Below, one piece after another: positions 1 to 7,235 of a DNA stretch of 64,000 bases; the first letter of the stretch is position 1; every line of letters begins with the position of its first letter. The position numbers and the translations under genes were made by a program. This DNA comes from Methanotrichaceae archaeon (lineage in GTDB: Archaea; Halobacteriota; Methanosarcinia; Methanotrichales; Methanotrichaceae), in the NCBI GenBank assembly GCA_013178225.1, contig JABLXE010000007.1, forward strand, positions 92,830 through 156,829, written 5' to 3'. The notes below the pieces were generated by a model. It made no database searches, was not told the origin of the DNA, and saw only the letters and a list, made by a program, of their open reading frames with translations.

Positions 1-371
1 GGTGTTCCAGAAGTCGGCCCATACCCCACCCTCCGGTGGGCATTGAGCATGGGACAGCCAGTCAATCTCACAATCATCCGGTCTTCGTTGGCCTCCAAGA
101 TTTCGCTTTCGAATCCGGGTCCCATAAGTATGGTCGAGATGATGCCGAAAGCGTCTTCGATCTCCTTGGCGTTCTTGGCCGGAAGTCCAAGGGATTCGGC
201 CATGACCTTTGCCTCCTTTCCTCCTTCTGACATTATCACCTTCCAGATCTCATCGACCTTGTCGCCGATGATCTGTCTCACCAGCATGTCATACACCACG
301 GACTGGCTGTTTGCAGCTTTAGTAGCTATCTCCCAGCGAACCTGTGCTGGAATGTCCTCGGTACTTGCCAT
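1..371 (-). CDS. Conserved hypothetical protein, truncated at window edge (possible ATC-hydrolase-like family)
   Basis: An open frame reads leftward from an ATG at 371 and leaves the window without a stop, so only the N-terminal ~123 residues are visible. The translation begins MASTEDIPAQVRWEIATKAA and contains RLTGCPML near residue 102. It is soluble and mostly helical, with no signal peptide. The RLTGCP-type motif and helical character recall the L-2-amino-thiazoline-4-carboxylate hydrolase-like family found in many methanogens, but this is a weak resemblance from memory. A GAGGTG ribosome site lies just before the ATG, and a TTTAAATA box on this strand at 406-413 is a plausible promoter. 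The gene diverges from the Fe-S protein at 475. Confidence 0.6.
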   Translation of the reverse strand, partial: MASTEDIPAQVRWEIATKAANSQSVVYDMLVRQIIGDKVDEIWKVIMSEGGKEAKVMAESLGLPAKNAKEIEDAFGIISTILMGPGFESEILEANEDRMIVRLTGCPMLNAHRRVGYGPTSGT

Positions 372-474
372 AAGGGCACCTCACTCAGTTGTATTACTGG
401 TAGTATTTAAATATCTTATTGGAGAAATCTTCCCTGGGCAGAATATATTTAGCTACAAATTGAAGCTTCAGCCT

Positions 475-1275
475 ATGGATGATCTGAAGCGATCTCTGCT
501 GCAAAGATGCAGAGATATGGAGATTCCGCTTGTGGGCGTGGCCAGCGCAGAGAGATGGCGGCATCCTCCATTTCAGCCCTGGCCGCCGGAGGAGTTCCAT
601 CCACAATCCATCTTCCCTGAGGTCAGATCGGTGATAGTAATTGGTCTTCCAATCACCCTTCCGGTTTTGGAGACCTCTCCCTCAATCTACTATCACGAGA
701 TGTACCGGACGGTCAATTCTCTGCTGGATCAGTACACCTACCGGCTGGCAAATTTTCTCAACGAGAAAGGCTATCAATCGGTCTTCGTTCCTAGGGATGG
801 ATACGCCGGCATCGATGTGCTGCTGAAAAATCCGGTAGCTTTCTTCTCCCACCGTCACGCCGCCTTTTTGGCAGGTCTGGGAACCTTCGGGGTGAACAAC
901 ATGCTCCTGACACCGAAGTACGGCCCCAGAGTTCGCTTCGGCTCCGTCTTAACCGCTGCCGAGATGCCGCCAGACCCGCTGCCAAAAGAGGACATCTGCA
1001 CTCGCTGTCAGCTATGTGTGCGCATCTGCCCGGCCGGAGCTTTGAACGAGCTGGACTATCCAGATGGACTTACCGATAAGAAAGCATGCGCCATTTACAG
1101 TGCCGAGCTGAACAGCAAGGGGATCTCGCCCTGCGGAGCATGCATCAAGGTCTGCCCGGTAGGCGAGGATCGGATCCTATTCGGCAGAGAGAACCCTGCG
1201 ATCTATAGCCATTCGCATCTGAATCCTGAGAGACACAGGTCGTGGGATCATGTCCGGAAGTACGGTGGGAGATGA
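475..1275 (+). CDS. Epoxyqueuosine-reductase-like 4Fe-4S protein
   Basis: A 266-residue protein related to the QueG/epoxyqueuosine reductase group. Near the C-terminus it carries two ferredoxin-type cysteine clusters, CTRCQLCVRICP and CGACIKVCPVG, which should bind two 4Fe-4S clusters. The central stretch HRHAAFLAGLGTFGVNNML matches the conserved QueG-family block. The frame is open upstream to about position 43, but that part runs antisense through the neighbouring gene. I therefore place the start at the ATG at 475, 25-30 bp after an AT-rich box (GAATATATTTAG, about 441-452). Methanogens carry several such proteins that lack the B12-binding features of true QueG and may act in other reductions, so the exact substrate is unknown. 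Confidence 0.75.
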   Translation: MDDLKRSLLQRCRDMEIPLVGVASAERWRHPPFQPWPPEEFHPQSIFPEVRSVIVIGLPITLPVLETSPSIYYHEMYRTVNSLLDQYTYRLANFLNEKGYQSVFVPRDGYAGIDVLLKNPVAFFSHRHAAFLAGLGTFGVNNMLLTPKYGPRVRFGSVLTAAEMPPDPLPKEDICTRCQLCVRICPAGALNELDYPDGLTDKKACAIYSAELNSKGISPCGACIKVCPVGEDRILFGRENPAIYSHSHLNPERHRSWDHVRKYGGR

Positions 1276-1567
1276 TCACCGTATTTTCGGAAAAAGCCTG
1301 TTGACACCGACTGATGTTTAAGCAATAGACAGATTATGGCTGGAATATCCATGCCAGATTGGGCATGGTCTGCCCTTCTCTTTTCCATCCAATTAGTTCT
1401 AGGTGTCATCAATGATCGGACTGGAGTCCTGCTGAATCAGAGTCAATATTTATATATTAATATTAAAACTTATATCTAAAATATTGCCGACCATGTTTTA
1501 AAGATTCTGACCTCAACTACAAAATACTTTTTACTCAGTCTCCCCAATAGTCCATGAGCTGGTGTCC

Positions 1568-2290
1568 ATGAAATGCAACATAATTTTAGTGGCCCTGATC
1601 CTCTGCGGCTTTACGGCTGCAGCCATTGGGGCCGGGGACTCTGCAGATAATACTACGACATACTGGAATGACCAGGGAGACCTCCTGATGCTTCAGTACG
1701 AGTTTGAAGATGCGCTAAACGCCTACAATAATTCCCTGATGATTAACGGATCTAACGTGCCTGCCTTGATCGGTCAGGGAAGAGCCTTTATAAATTTGGG
1801 CTTGAGCAACGAGTCTTTAAAAAGCTATGAGAGTGCCATATCAATAAGCCCCGGTAACGTCAAGGCCTGGATCGGAAGAGGTATTGTTTTGCAGGATCTG
1901 GGCAGATACAATGAATCTCTTCAAAGCTATAATCGGGCTCTGGAATTGGACCCCGCAGATGCGTACGCTTTAAACGACAAAGCCTGGCTGTACTATAAGC
2001 GGGGGAACTACGAAGAGGCCATAACCAATGTGGACCGGGCGATAGATATCTTCAACAGCGGCTTGGCTGCAGCTCTTGATACCAAAGCTGTCGCACTGGC
2101 AGCATTGGGAAGAAACGAAGAGGCTCTTGAATACATCAACCAGGCTCTGGAGATCGACCCGCAGGATTCTATTATCTGGATTCATAAGGGCAACATCCTG
2201 AAGGCATTGGGAAACACTTCTGGCTCAGAGGCAGCCTTCGCCAAAGTAAACGAGCTTCCGGTCCAAAACCTGAATAACGAAAGCGTTTAG
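1568..2290 (+). CDS. Exported tetratricopeptide-repeat (TPR) protein
   Basis: A 240-residue protein with a hydrophobic N-terminal segment (MKCNIILVALILCGFTAAAI) that looks like a signal peptide ending near AIGAG. After it come five to six TPR units, recognisable from repeats such as ALNAYNNSLMINGSN, SLQSYNRALELDPAD and ALEYINQALEIDPQD. TPR arrays are protein-binding scaffolds, here probably on the outer face of the membrane. A GTG at 1562 is in frame two codons earlier and is an alternative start. The gene stands alone. The preceding AT-rich stretch (about 1445-1490) has several TATA-like boxes but is about 90 bp away. The binding partner cannot be inferred. Confidence 0.8.
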   Translation: MKCNIILVALILCGFTAAAIGAGDSADNTTTYWNDQGDLLMLQYEFEDALNAYNNSLMINGSNVPALIGQGRAFINLGLSNESLKSYESAISISPGNVKAWIGRGIVLQDLGRYNESLQSYNRALELDPADAYALNDKAWLYYKRGNYEEAITNVDRAIDIFNSGLAAALDTKAVALAALGRNEEALEYINQALEIDPQDSIIWIHKGNILKALGNTSGSEAAFAKVNELPVQNLNNESV

Positions 2291-2554
2291 ACGCGGGGGT
2301 ATCTTTGATTTGGTGCGGGCGAGGGAAGATCTGAAGACGAACAGCCAGGCGGACTTAAATGGCAGTCCAGCCTGCCCATTTTCATTGCTTTGCATGTTGT
2401 CCTGGCCTTCTAGAAAGCTGCAATGGAAGTCATCCATCGCATGCCGAGTACCTCCTATCTCACATGCCGCATTTCGGAAAGCTGCCAGGACATGGTTTTT
2501 ATAATCTCATGAAAGACCGTATGTTATGAACGGACATCCAAGAGGCTGTGCTAA

Positions 2555-3331
2555 ATGACTCTTGCCCAAGATGAAGGCACAAAACGCTGGGATAATAATG
2601 CAGAGCAATGGCACAGATTGTTCGGGGAAAACGACTTGAACCGCCGTGATCTGCTTGATCCGATGATTCTGCAGATCCTGGGAGATGTCAAGGGAAAGAG
2701 GATACTGGATGCAGGATGTGGAGACGGCTACCTGTGCCGCAAACTGGCAAGACTGGGTGCCTCGATCACCGGGGTGGAGCTATCGAAGAAGATGCTCAGT
2801 TTCGCTGTAGAGGAACAGAAACGGGACCCTTTATCGATCAGCTATCACAACGCCGACTGCTCTTCGCTGCCATTTCTGACTGCATTCACGTTTGATATAG
2901 TTGTGACCAACAACGTAATTCAGGACCTGGCTGACTACCAGGGGGCATTCGCAGAGTTCAGCCGCCTATTAAAGCCGGGTGGAACTTATCTTCACATTGC
3001 CAACCATCCCTGTTTCATGACTCCTGTCTGGGGATGGGTAAGGGACGAAAAAGGCCAGCGGCTGCACAGAAAAGTCGACTATTATTTCAATCGAGGGCCG
3101 TTTCTTTGTCCGTGGGGACCGAGGAGCGGCATGGAACCTACTGTTTACTGGCACAGGACGCTTGGTGATATCATAAATGAGTTGCTATCCTGCGGCTTCC
3201 GCATCAAACGGGTAATAGAGCCGGAACCGCCAGAGGCCTGGAGAACCGAGCATCATGAGCGCATGGATGGCGCTCGCATTCCGGATTTTCTGGTTCTGGT
3301 CTGTGATAAAATAGCAGATAAGGACCAATAG
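2555..3331 (+). CDS. Class I SAM-dependent methyltransferase
   Basis: A 258-residue protein with a Rossmann-fold methyltransferase core. Motif I is ILDAGCGDGYLCRKLARLGA (about residues 50-69), followed by the acidic motif II in GVELSKKM and the motif IV region DIVVTNNVIQDL. This resembles the Methyltransf_11/UbiE-like group, which methylates small molecules, but the substrate is not predictable. The ATG at 2555 follows a TATA-like GTTTTTATAATC (about 2494-2506) at a distance that allows a short leader. The gene converges with the metallophosphoesterase at 3455 and has no operon partner. Confidence 0.8.
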   Translation: MTLAQDEGTKRWDNNAEQWHRLFGENDLNRRDLLDPMILQILGDVKGKRILDAGCGDGYLCRKLARLGASITGVELSKKMLSFAVEEQKRDPLSISYHNADCSSLPFLTAFTFDIVVTNNVIQDLADYQGAFAEFSRLLKPGGTYLHIANHPCFMTPVWGWVRDEKGQRLHRKVDYYFNRGPFLCPWGPRSGMEPTVYWHRTLGDIINELLSCGFRIKRVIEPEPPEAWRTEHHERMDGARIPDFLVLVCDKIADKDQ

Positions 3332-3454
3332 TGGGAGATCATGCGGAATACATGGCGGATTAGGCGGAATCGAATGGGAATCGCATAGCCTGGTTGATCA
3401 TCGCTTGATGTCCAGATCTTCAATTAGCCCTCAAATTATTGGTTTGCAGATTCA

Positions 3455-4366
3455 TTAAAGGATCTTGGGAATGCTCAAAAAAGGTTTACCGGCGACCTTT
3501 CTGGGAAATTTTGAATCCTCTGCCTGCAGAGTGAAAACGGTGATTTCAGGAGGGCAGTTTATGCGCAGCCAGAACTCGTTGGTTCCCAGGCCGCGGTTGG
3601 TGTACTGAATCATGTCTTTTACCCGGTACATTCCCATCGGGTACTTCATGAAGAGCCTTACCGGCGTGCCGATTCCGGGAAGGGCGATCTGCCCTCCGTG
3701 GGAATGGCCCGAGAGCTGCAGGCAGAAGCGGCCAGATGACGCGCTGACGTCGGCAAAGTCCGGTTCGTGAGCCAGCATTATCGCCGGCCCTGATGCTGGA
3801 AGTTCATGCAGAACCCGTTCCAGGCGGTCCTTTTTGAGCATCACATCATCCACGCCGGCCAGATGCAGCATCTCGCCTTGCCGGTAAATGGTATGAACGG
3901 CATTGTTGAGATCGGTGATCTTGCCCTGCCCGAGAATCTCGCGCACTTTGCGAGCGCCCATCCAGTGATCGTGATTTCCGAGCACTCCCACAAACGCGTC
4001 CTTCGGCCTCAGCCTCGCCAGCCCGCGGGACAGATCTTCGGCGATTTCATCGACTTCATACGACACGGAGTCGCCGGTAAACGCCACCAGATCCGGTTTT
4101 TCTCGGTTTACCAGATCGACGATTCCATTCAAGCGCTCGGCAGTAACCCATTGGCCCATATGAATGTCTGAGATATGCGCTATCCGGTATCCATCAAAGG
4201 ACGGGTCCAGGCCCGAGATGGGAAGCGAGATGCGCACTACATCGAAATCCTCAGGGCGAAATACGTTTCTGCCAAGCCTTTCCTGCGCCTTCGATGAAGC
4301 CAGTTGCAGTTTTCGAAGCAGTCGAAGAGAGACCTGGCCGCTGAGCGATGTATCGTAGACCGTCAT
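3455..4366 (-). CDS. Metallophosphoesterase, YkuE-like
   Basis: A calcineurin-like phosphoesterase with the family's metal-binding blocks in order: DIHMG, GDSV, GNHDHW, and late GHSHGGQ. These bind two metal ions that hydrolyse phosphoester bonds; the arrangement matches the YkuE group. The frame stays open to a TTG at 4504, but a TATA-like box (about 4506-4514 on this strand) sits only a few bases before that codon, so translation from it is unlikely. I choose the ATG at 4366, giving 303 residues beginning MTVYDTSLSG. If the longer form were real, it would add a hydrophobic N-terminus. The gene diverges from the zinc-ribbon gene and probably shares its promoter region. Confidence 0.8.
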   Translation of the reverse strand: MTVYDTSLSGQVSLRLLRKLQLASSKAQERLGRNVFRPEDFDVVRISLPISGLDPSFDGYRIAHISDIHMGQWVTAERLNGIVDLVNREKPDLVAFTGDSVSYEVDEIAEDLSRGLARLRPKDAFVGVLGNHDHWMGARKVREILGQGKITDLNNAVHTIYRQGEMLHLAGVDDVMLKKDRLERVLHELPASGPAIMLAHEPDFADVSASSGRFCLQLSGHSHGGQIALPGIGTPVRLFMKYPMGMYRVKDMIQYTNRGLGTNEFWLRINCPPEITVFTLQAEDSKFPRKVAGKPFLSIPKIL

Positions 4367-4502
4367 CGGCTTTGGTTCCTCGATTTCAAGGAGGGCTTCT
4401 TGATCGGCACAATAAAGTCCGTCGTGATCATTGATAACTGGTAATATTATAGCCAGGATGTAGATAATGGTTTGCCCCTGATGTAAGAAGAACCCAATAT
4501 CC

Positions 4503-4515
4503 AAAAATTATATAG
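4503..4515. promoter_or_regulatory. TATA-like box between divergent genes
   Basis: The stretch AAATTATATAGC is nearly self-complementary at its core and lies between two divergent genes. It is about 50 bp before the rightward zinc-ribbon gene (4564) and about 140 bp before the leftward phosphoesterase start chosen here (4366). It could direct transcription either way. Its position argues against the TTG at 4504 as a start for the leftward gene. Confidence 0.45.
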
Positions 4516-4563
4516 CAGATCAGGGAGACACTCTAAGAAAGTTGAAATTTGGAGGCATTGTTG

Positions 4564-4890
4564 ATGATTGGAGTCTGTCCTAATTGCGGAAAGCCCTTTA
4601 ACATCGAGAAGAAGGGCGATGAATGGAGCTATTGCTCTGATGTGTGTATCGATCCGGCGTCCATGCCCACCGGGACCAGGCTGCTTTCCGATCAAGCCAC
4701 AAAGGTTTATGTTGACGGGAACATGTCTGAACTCACACGCGAGGAGTACATCAAGAGACATGGCTTCGATCCTGAGCCCGTAATGCAGGCGGTCGACAAA
4801 TGGCGAGAAGATCAGATAAGAAAGTGGGCCAGGTCATTCCAGAGCAAGGATGAAGTGGATGCCTGGATCAGGAGATTGACTGCAAGATAG
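4564..4890 (+). CDS. Small zinc-ribbon protein, function unknown
   Basis: A 108-residue protein whose N-terminus holds two cysteine pairs, CPNC at residues 5-8 and CSDVC near residues 24-28, so a single zinc ribbon is likely. The rest is charged and helical and ends with a tryptophan-rich segment (KWREDQIRKWARSF). A strong GGAGG at 4551-4555 is correctly spaced for the ATG at 4564 and excludes the upstream in-frame TTG at 4549. I do not recognise the family. Such proteins often bind nucleic acid or other proteins. The gene has no close same-strand neighbour. Confidence 0.7.
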   Translation: MIGVCPNCGKPFNIEKKGDEWSYCSDVCIDPASMPTGTRLLSDQATKVYVDGNMSELTREEYIKRHGFDPEPVMQAVDKWREDQIRKWARSFQSKDEVDAWIRRLTAR

Positions 4891-5077
4891 ATGGTTTTAT
4901 TTCGTCCGCGTCAATCTATTTTTAAAATTTCAGATTTCCTGCCCTTCAAGCGTCTGGCATGCAGGGCACCTGATCGATTCACCAGTTGCTGATAGGCTCG
5001 TTTTCTCCAAACTCTCAAAAAGCACCCGGCATTTCAATCGAGCTATTTCAATCGGGCTGATGTTGTACTCAATTTAA

Positions 5078-5149
5078 AGCCAAGGTCCGGATTCGAACCG
5101 GAGTGGTATTGCTCTGCAGGCAATTGCGTAGCCGCTCCGCCACCTTGGC
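5078..5149 (-). tRNA. tRNA-Cys (GCA anticodon)
   Basis: Read on the minus strand, the sequence folds as a tRNA: acceptor GCCAAGG pairs with CCTTGGC, the T-loop is GGTTCGAATCC, and the anticodon loop is CTGCAGA with GCA at its centre. The unpaired discriminator is U, as expected for cysteine tRNA. CCA is not encoded. A TATA-like CTTATTAAC lies about 30-40 bp before the 5' end. No intron is present. Confidence 0.95.
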
Positions 5150-5364
5150 GCATTAATTGGCCTGGGACACGTATCCTGATTTGTTAATAAGGCTTGCGCT
5201 AGCAACAGTGGTCTCATATCCATAGGTGACCCGGGTGAGCTGGGCTTGCCAGGCAAGAGAATTTCGAACCTTCAGAATAAATGATGGTGATGAACGCCAT
5301 CGCTCTCACAAATAGATTTATAGCCCCAGACCAAAATTATTGGTTGAAGTGACCAGGATCAGCC

Positions 5365-5601
5365 TCACTTCTTCAGCAGTTTCTTTATCTCCTCCACGCC
5401 CGGCGCCCGGCCGACTGCTTTGGCTTCGCCGTCTATGAATAGAGCGGGCGTCATCATCACTCCACGGTCCATGATCTCCTGGAGGCTGTCCACCTTGACT
5501 ATCTCGGCCTCGACTCCGGACTCCTGGACAGCCTTTTCCACGTTCTTGAGCAGGCTCTTGCACTTGGCACAGCCCGTTCCCAGCACTTCAATCGTAACCA
5601 T
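5365..5601 (-). CDS. Small thioredoxin-like redox protein (CxxC)
   Basis: A 78-residue thioredoxin-fold protein with the redox motif GCAKCK at residues 10-15 and the cis-proline stretch MMTPALFIDG. It belongs to the small redox-active disulfide protein group often found beside ArsP/DUF318 permeases. It lies last in the ArsR-permease-thioredoxin series, 61 bp after the permease. It may reduce or carry metal(loid)-thiol species in the cytoplasm; this role is inferred from context. The ATG at 5601 has a GTGAGGAC ribosome site just upstream. Confidence 0.85.
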   Translation of the reverse strand: MVTIEVLGTGCAKCKSLLKNVEKAVQESGVEAEIVKVDSLQEIMDRGVMMTPALFIDGEAKAVGRAPGVEEIKKLLKK

Positions 5602-5662
5602 ATGTCCTCACCATTACATTGTTCGCAATCCACTTCATATGTTCCATCCTATCTATCATCTA

Positions 5663-6742
5663 TCAGGATACGATCTCCCCATACAACATTCCCGCCAGCG
5701 TGGATGCGATCACCACCAGGCTGATGTAAACTGCAGCCTTTTTGGGCCCGATGACCCGCCAGATCACTATCATATTGGGAAGAGAAAGCGATGGCCCTGC
5801 CAGCAGGAGCGCCAGAGCAGGTCCCGGAGCCGTCACTCCGGTGCTGTATCCAAACAGAGTGCCCACAATTGGAACCTCCAGCAGGGTGGGCATGTATAGC
5901 AGAGCGCCTATCACAGAGGCCACAAAGCAAGCCAAAAAGCTGCTGGTGCCGAATACGGAGCGCACCCACTCCACCGGCAGGAAATAGCCGATAACTCCCG
6001 TTATGAATGTTCCCACAATCAGCAGGGGAAAGATCCTCTTGGTCAGCCACCAGGTCTCTCCCAGGAAGGCTTCCCGCTCCTCCGGCAGGTAGTAGGTTTT
6101 CATCAAGAAAGTGGCGATAAGGATCAAAGCCCCAACGATTGCGGCCTTAACAGGCACAGATATGAGGCTGGTTGTGGCTATCAGCAGTATGGCCACCAGG
6201 ACCGCCATGAAGAGTCCGGTCATATAGCCCGGCCGGCTTTTTTCTTCTGGGGCGTAATCGAGCTCTGCGGCTGGAGGGGCCGCCTCACACTTCTGGTCGG
6301 ATCTCTCGAATATGGCCGCCATGATCAGGCCGATTACCACCGCCGTTGAGACCGCAGCCACCGCCCTGGCAATTCCCAGATCCAGACCCAGAACCCGTGC
6401 AGTGAGTATTATGGCCAGGAGGTTGATGGCCGGTCCGGAGAAGAGGAAGGCGGAGGCAGGGCCGATGCCGGCTCCGCGCTTGGAAATTCCGGCAAACATG
6501 GGCAGAATGGTGCAGCTGCACACCGCCAGAATGGTTCCTGATGTCGCGGCCACGCTGTAGCACAGCCACTTGGGCGAATCTGCCCCGAAATACTTCAGCA
6601 CCGTTTCTCTATGCAAGAGAGAAGAAATAGCCCCGGCAATGAAGAAGGCCGGGATGAGGCAGGTCAAGACGTGGGCTGACAGGTATTCAAGCAATGTAGC
6701 CAGCCCTGCCTGCAGAGCCGCCGAAATAGTCTCTACTACCAA
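5663..6742 (-). CDS. ArsP/DUF318-family membrane permease
   Basis: A 359-residue integral membrane protein of the DUF318 permease family (PF03773), with about eight to ten hydrophobic helices split by a charged cytoplasmic loop (around EERSDQK to PEEKSRPG). Family hallmarks visible are the early AVCSCTILPMFAGI block with a CxC motif and the later GPSLSLPNM stretch. Members include ArsP, which exports trivalent organoarsenicals, and related metal exporters. The TTG start at 6742 is backed by GAGGTGA eight bases earlier. Only six bases separate it from the ArsR regulator, so the two are co-transcribed and probably induced by the regulator's ligand. Arsenic is the best guess, and another metal is possible. 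Confidence 0.85.
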   Translation of the reverse strand: MVVETISAALQAGLATLLEYLSAHVLTCLIPAFFIAGAISSLLHRETVLKYFGADSPKWLCYSVAATSGTILAVCSCTILPMFAGISKRGAGIGPASAFLFSGPAINLLAIILTARVLGLDLGIARAVAAVSTAVVIGLIMAAIFERSDQKCEAAPPAAELDYAPEEKSRPGYMTGLFMAVLVAILLIATTSLISVPVKAAIVGALILIATFLMKTYYLPEEREAFLGETWWLTKRIFPLLIVGTFITGVIGYFLPVEWVRSVFGTSSFLACFVASVIGALLYMPTLLEVPIVGTLFGYSTGVTAPGPALALLLAGPSLSLPNMIVIWRVIGPKKAAVYISLVVIASTLAGMLYGEIVS

Positions 6743-6748
6743 AGAATC

Positions 6749-7120
6749 TCACCTCACTGCAGCCGGGCTGCCTTGCGGCCGGTCAGCTTTTTTTAATTCC
6801 TCCAGAGTCCTTCCCGCATGGGACAGCTCTGAGATATAATCCAAAGCGATGGCATCGACATCTTTAATCAGGTCGAATATTCGCTCATTCTTGATACGGT
6901 AAAGGGTGCGCTTGCCGTCGATTCTGCGGTCCACGATTCCGGCCTCGTAAAGGATGCTCAAATGCTTGGAGATGGTAGACTGGGAGCGGTCGAATGCGGG
7001 GATGATCTCGCAGACACAGCGCTCACCCTCAGATAGATATTCAAGAATGTCCAGCCGGGTGGGGTCGGAGAGGGCAGAGAGGATCCTGGCGCGCAGGTCC
7101 GAGATGGATTTCTGAGCCAT
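6749..7120 (-). CDS. ArsR-family metalloregulator
   Basis: A 123-residue winged-helix repressor. The core SDPTRLDILEYLSEGERCVC leads to the recognition helix RSQSTISKHLSILYEAGIV, and the ERCVCEI segment matches the ArsR cysteine motif (CVC) that binds As(III) or Sb(III). Loss of DNA binding on metal capture would release the operon formed with the permease and thioredoxin-like gene. The ATG at 7120 follows a TATA box and an inverted repeat at 7156-7175, the likely operator. The C-terminal tail (ADRPQGSPAAVR) lacks the extra cysteines seen in some relatives. Confidence 0.9.
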   Translation of the reverse strand: MAQKSISDLRARILSALSDPTRLDILEYLSEGERCVCEIIPAFDRSQSTISKHLSILYEAGIVDRRIDGKRTLYRIKNERIFDLIKDVDAIALDYISELSHAGRTLEELKKADRPQGSPAAVR

Positions 7121-7146
7121 AACCTGACGATCTAGGGTGCGCCAGC

Positions 7147-7175
7147 CTTATAAATATATCGCTTTATGGCGATAT
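7147..7175 (-). promoter_or_regulatory. Promoter and palindromic operator of the arsR operon
   Basis: An inverted repeat ATATCGC-N6-GCGATAT occupies 7156-7175 with 7-bp perfect arms. On the minus strand it directly abuts and overlaps the TATA box TTTATAAGG (7147-7155), about 27 bp before the arsR start. ArsR repressors bind this kind of site, so autoregulation by blocking TBP is the simplest reading. Confidence 0.75.
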
Positions 7176-7235
7176 GTAGTTAATACGATGAACGTGGCTG
7201 TTTAGATGACCATGATCCGATCATATTGCAAAGCC

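Noticed and set aside
43..474. N-terminal extension of the QueG-like protein
   Set aside because: It lies antisense to the truncated gene starting at 371 and has no family similarity; the ATG at 475 fits the family.
4367..4504. Longer metallophosphoesterase starting at TTG 4504
   Set aside because: A TATA-like box lies only a few bases before that codon, so it would not be in the mRNA.
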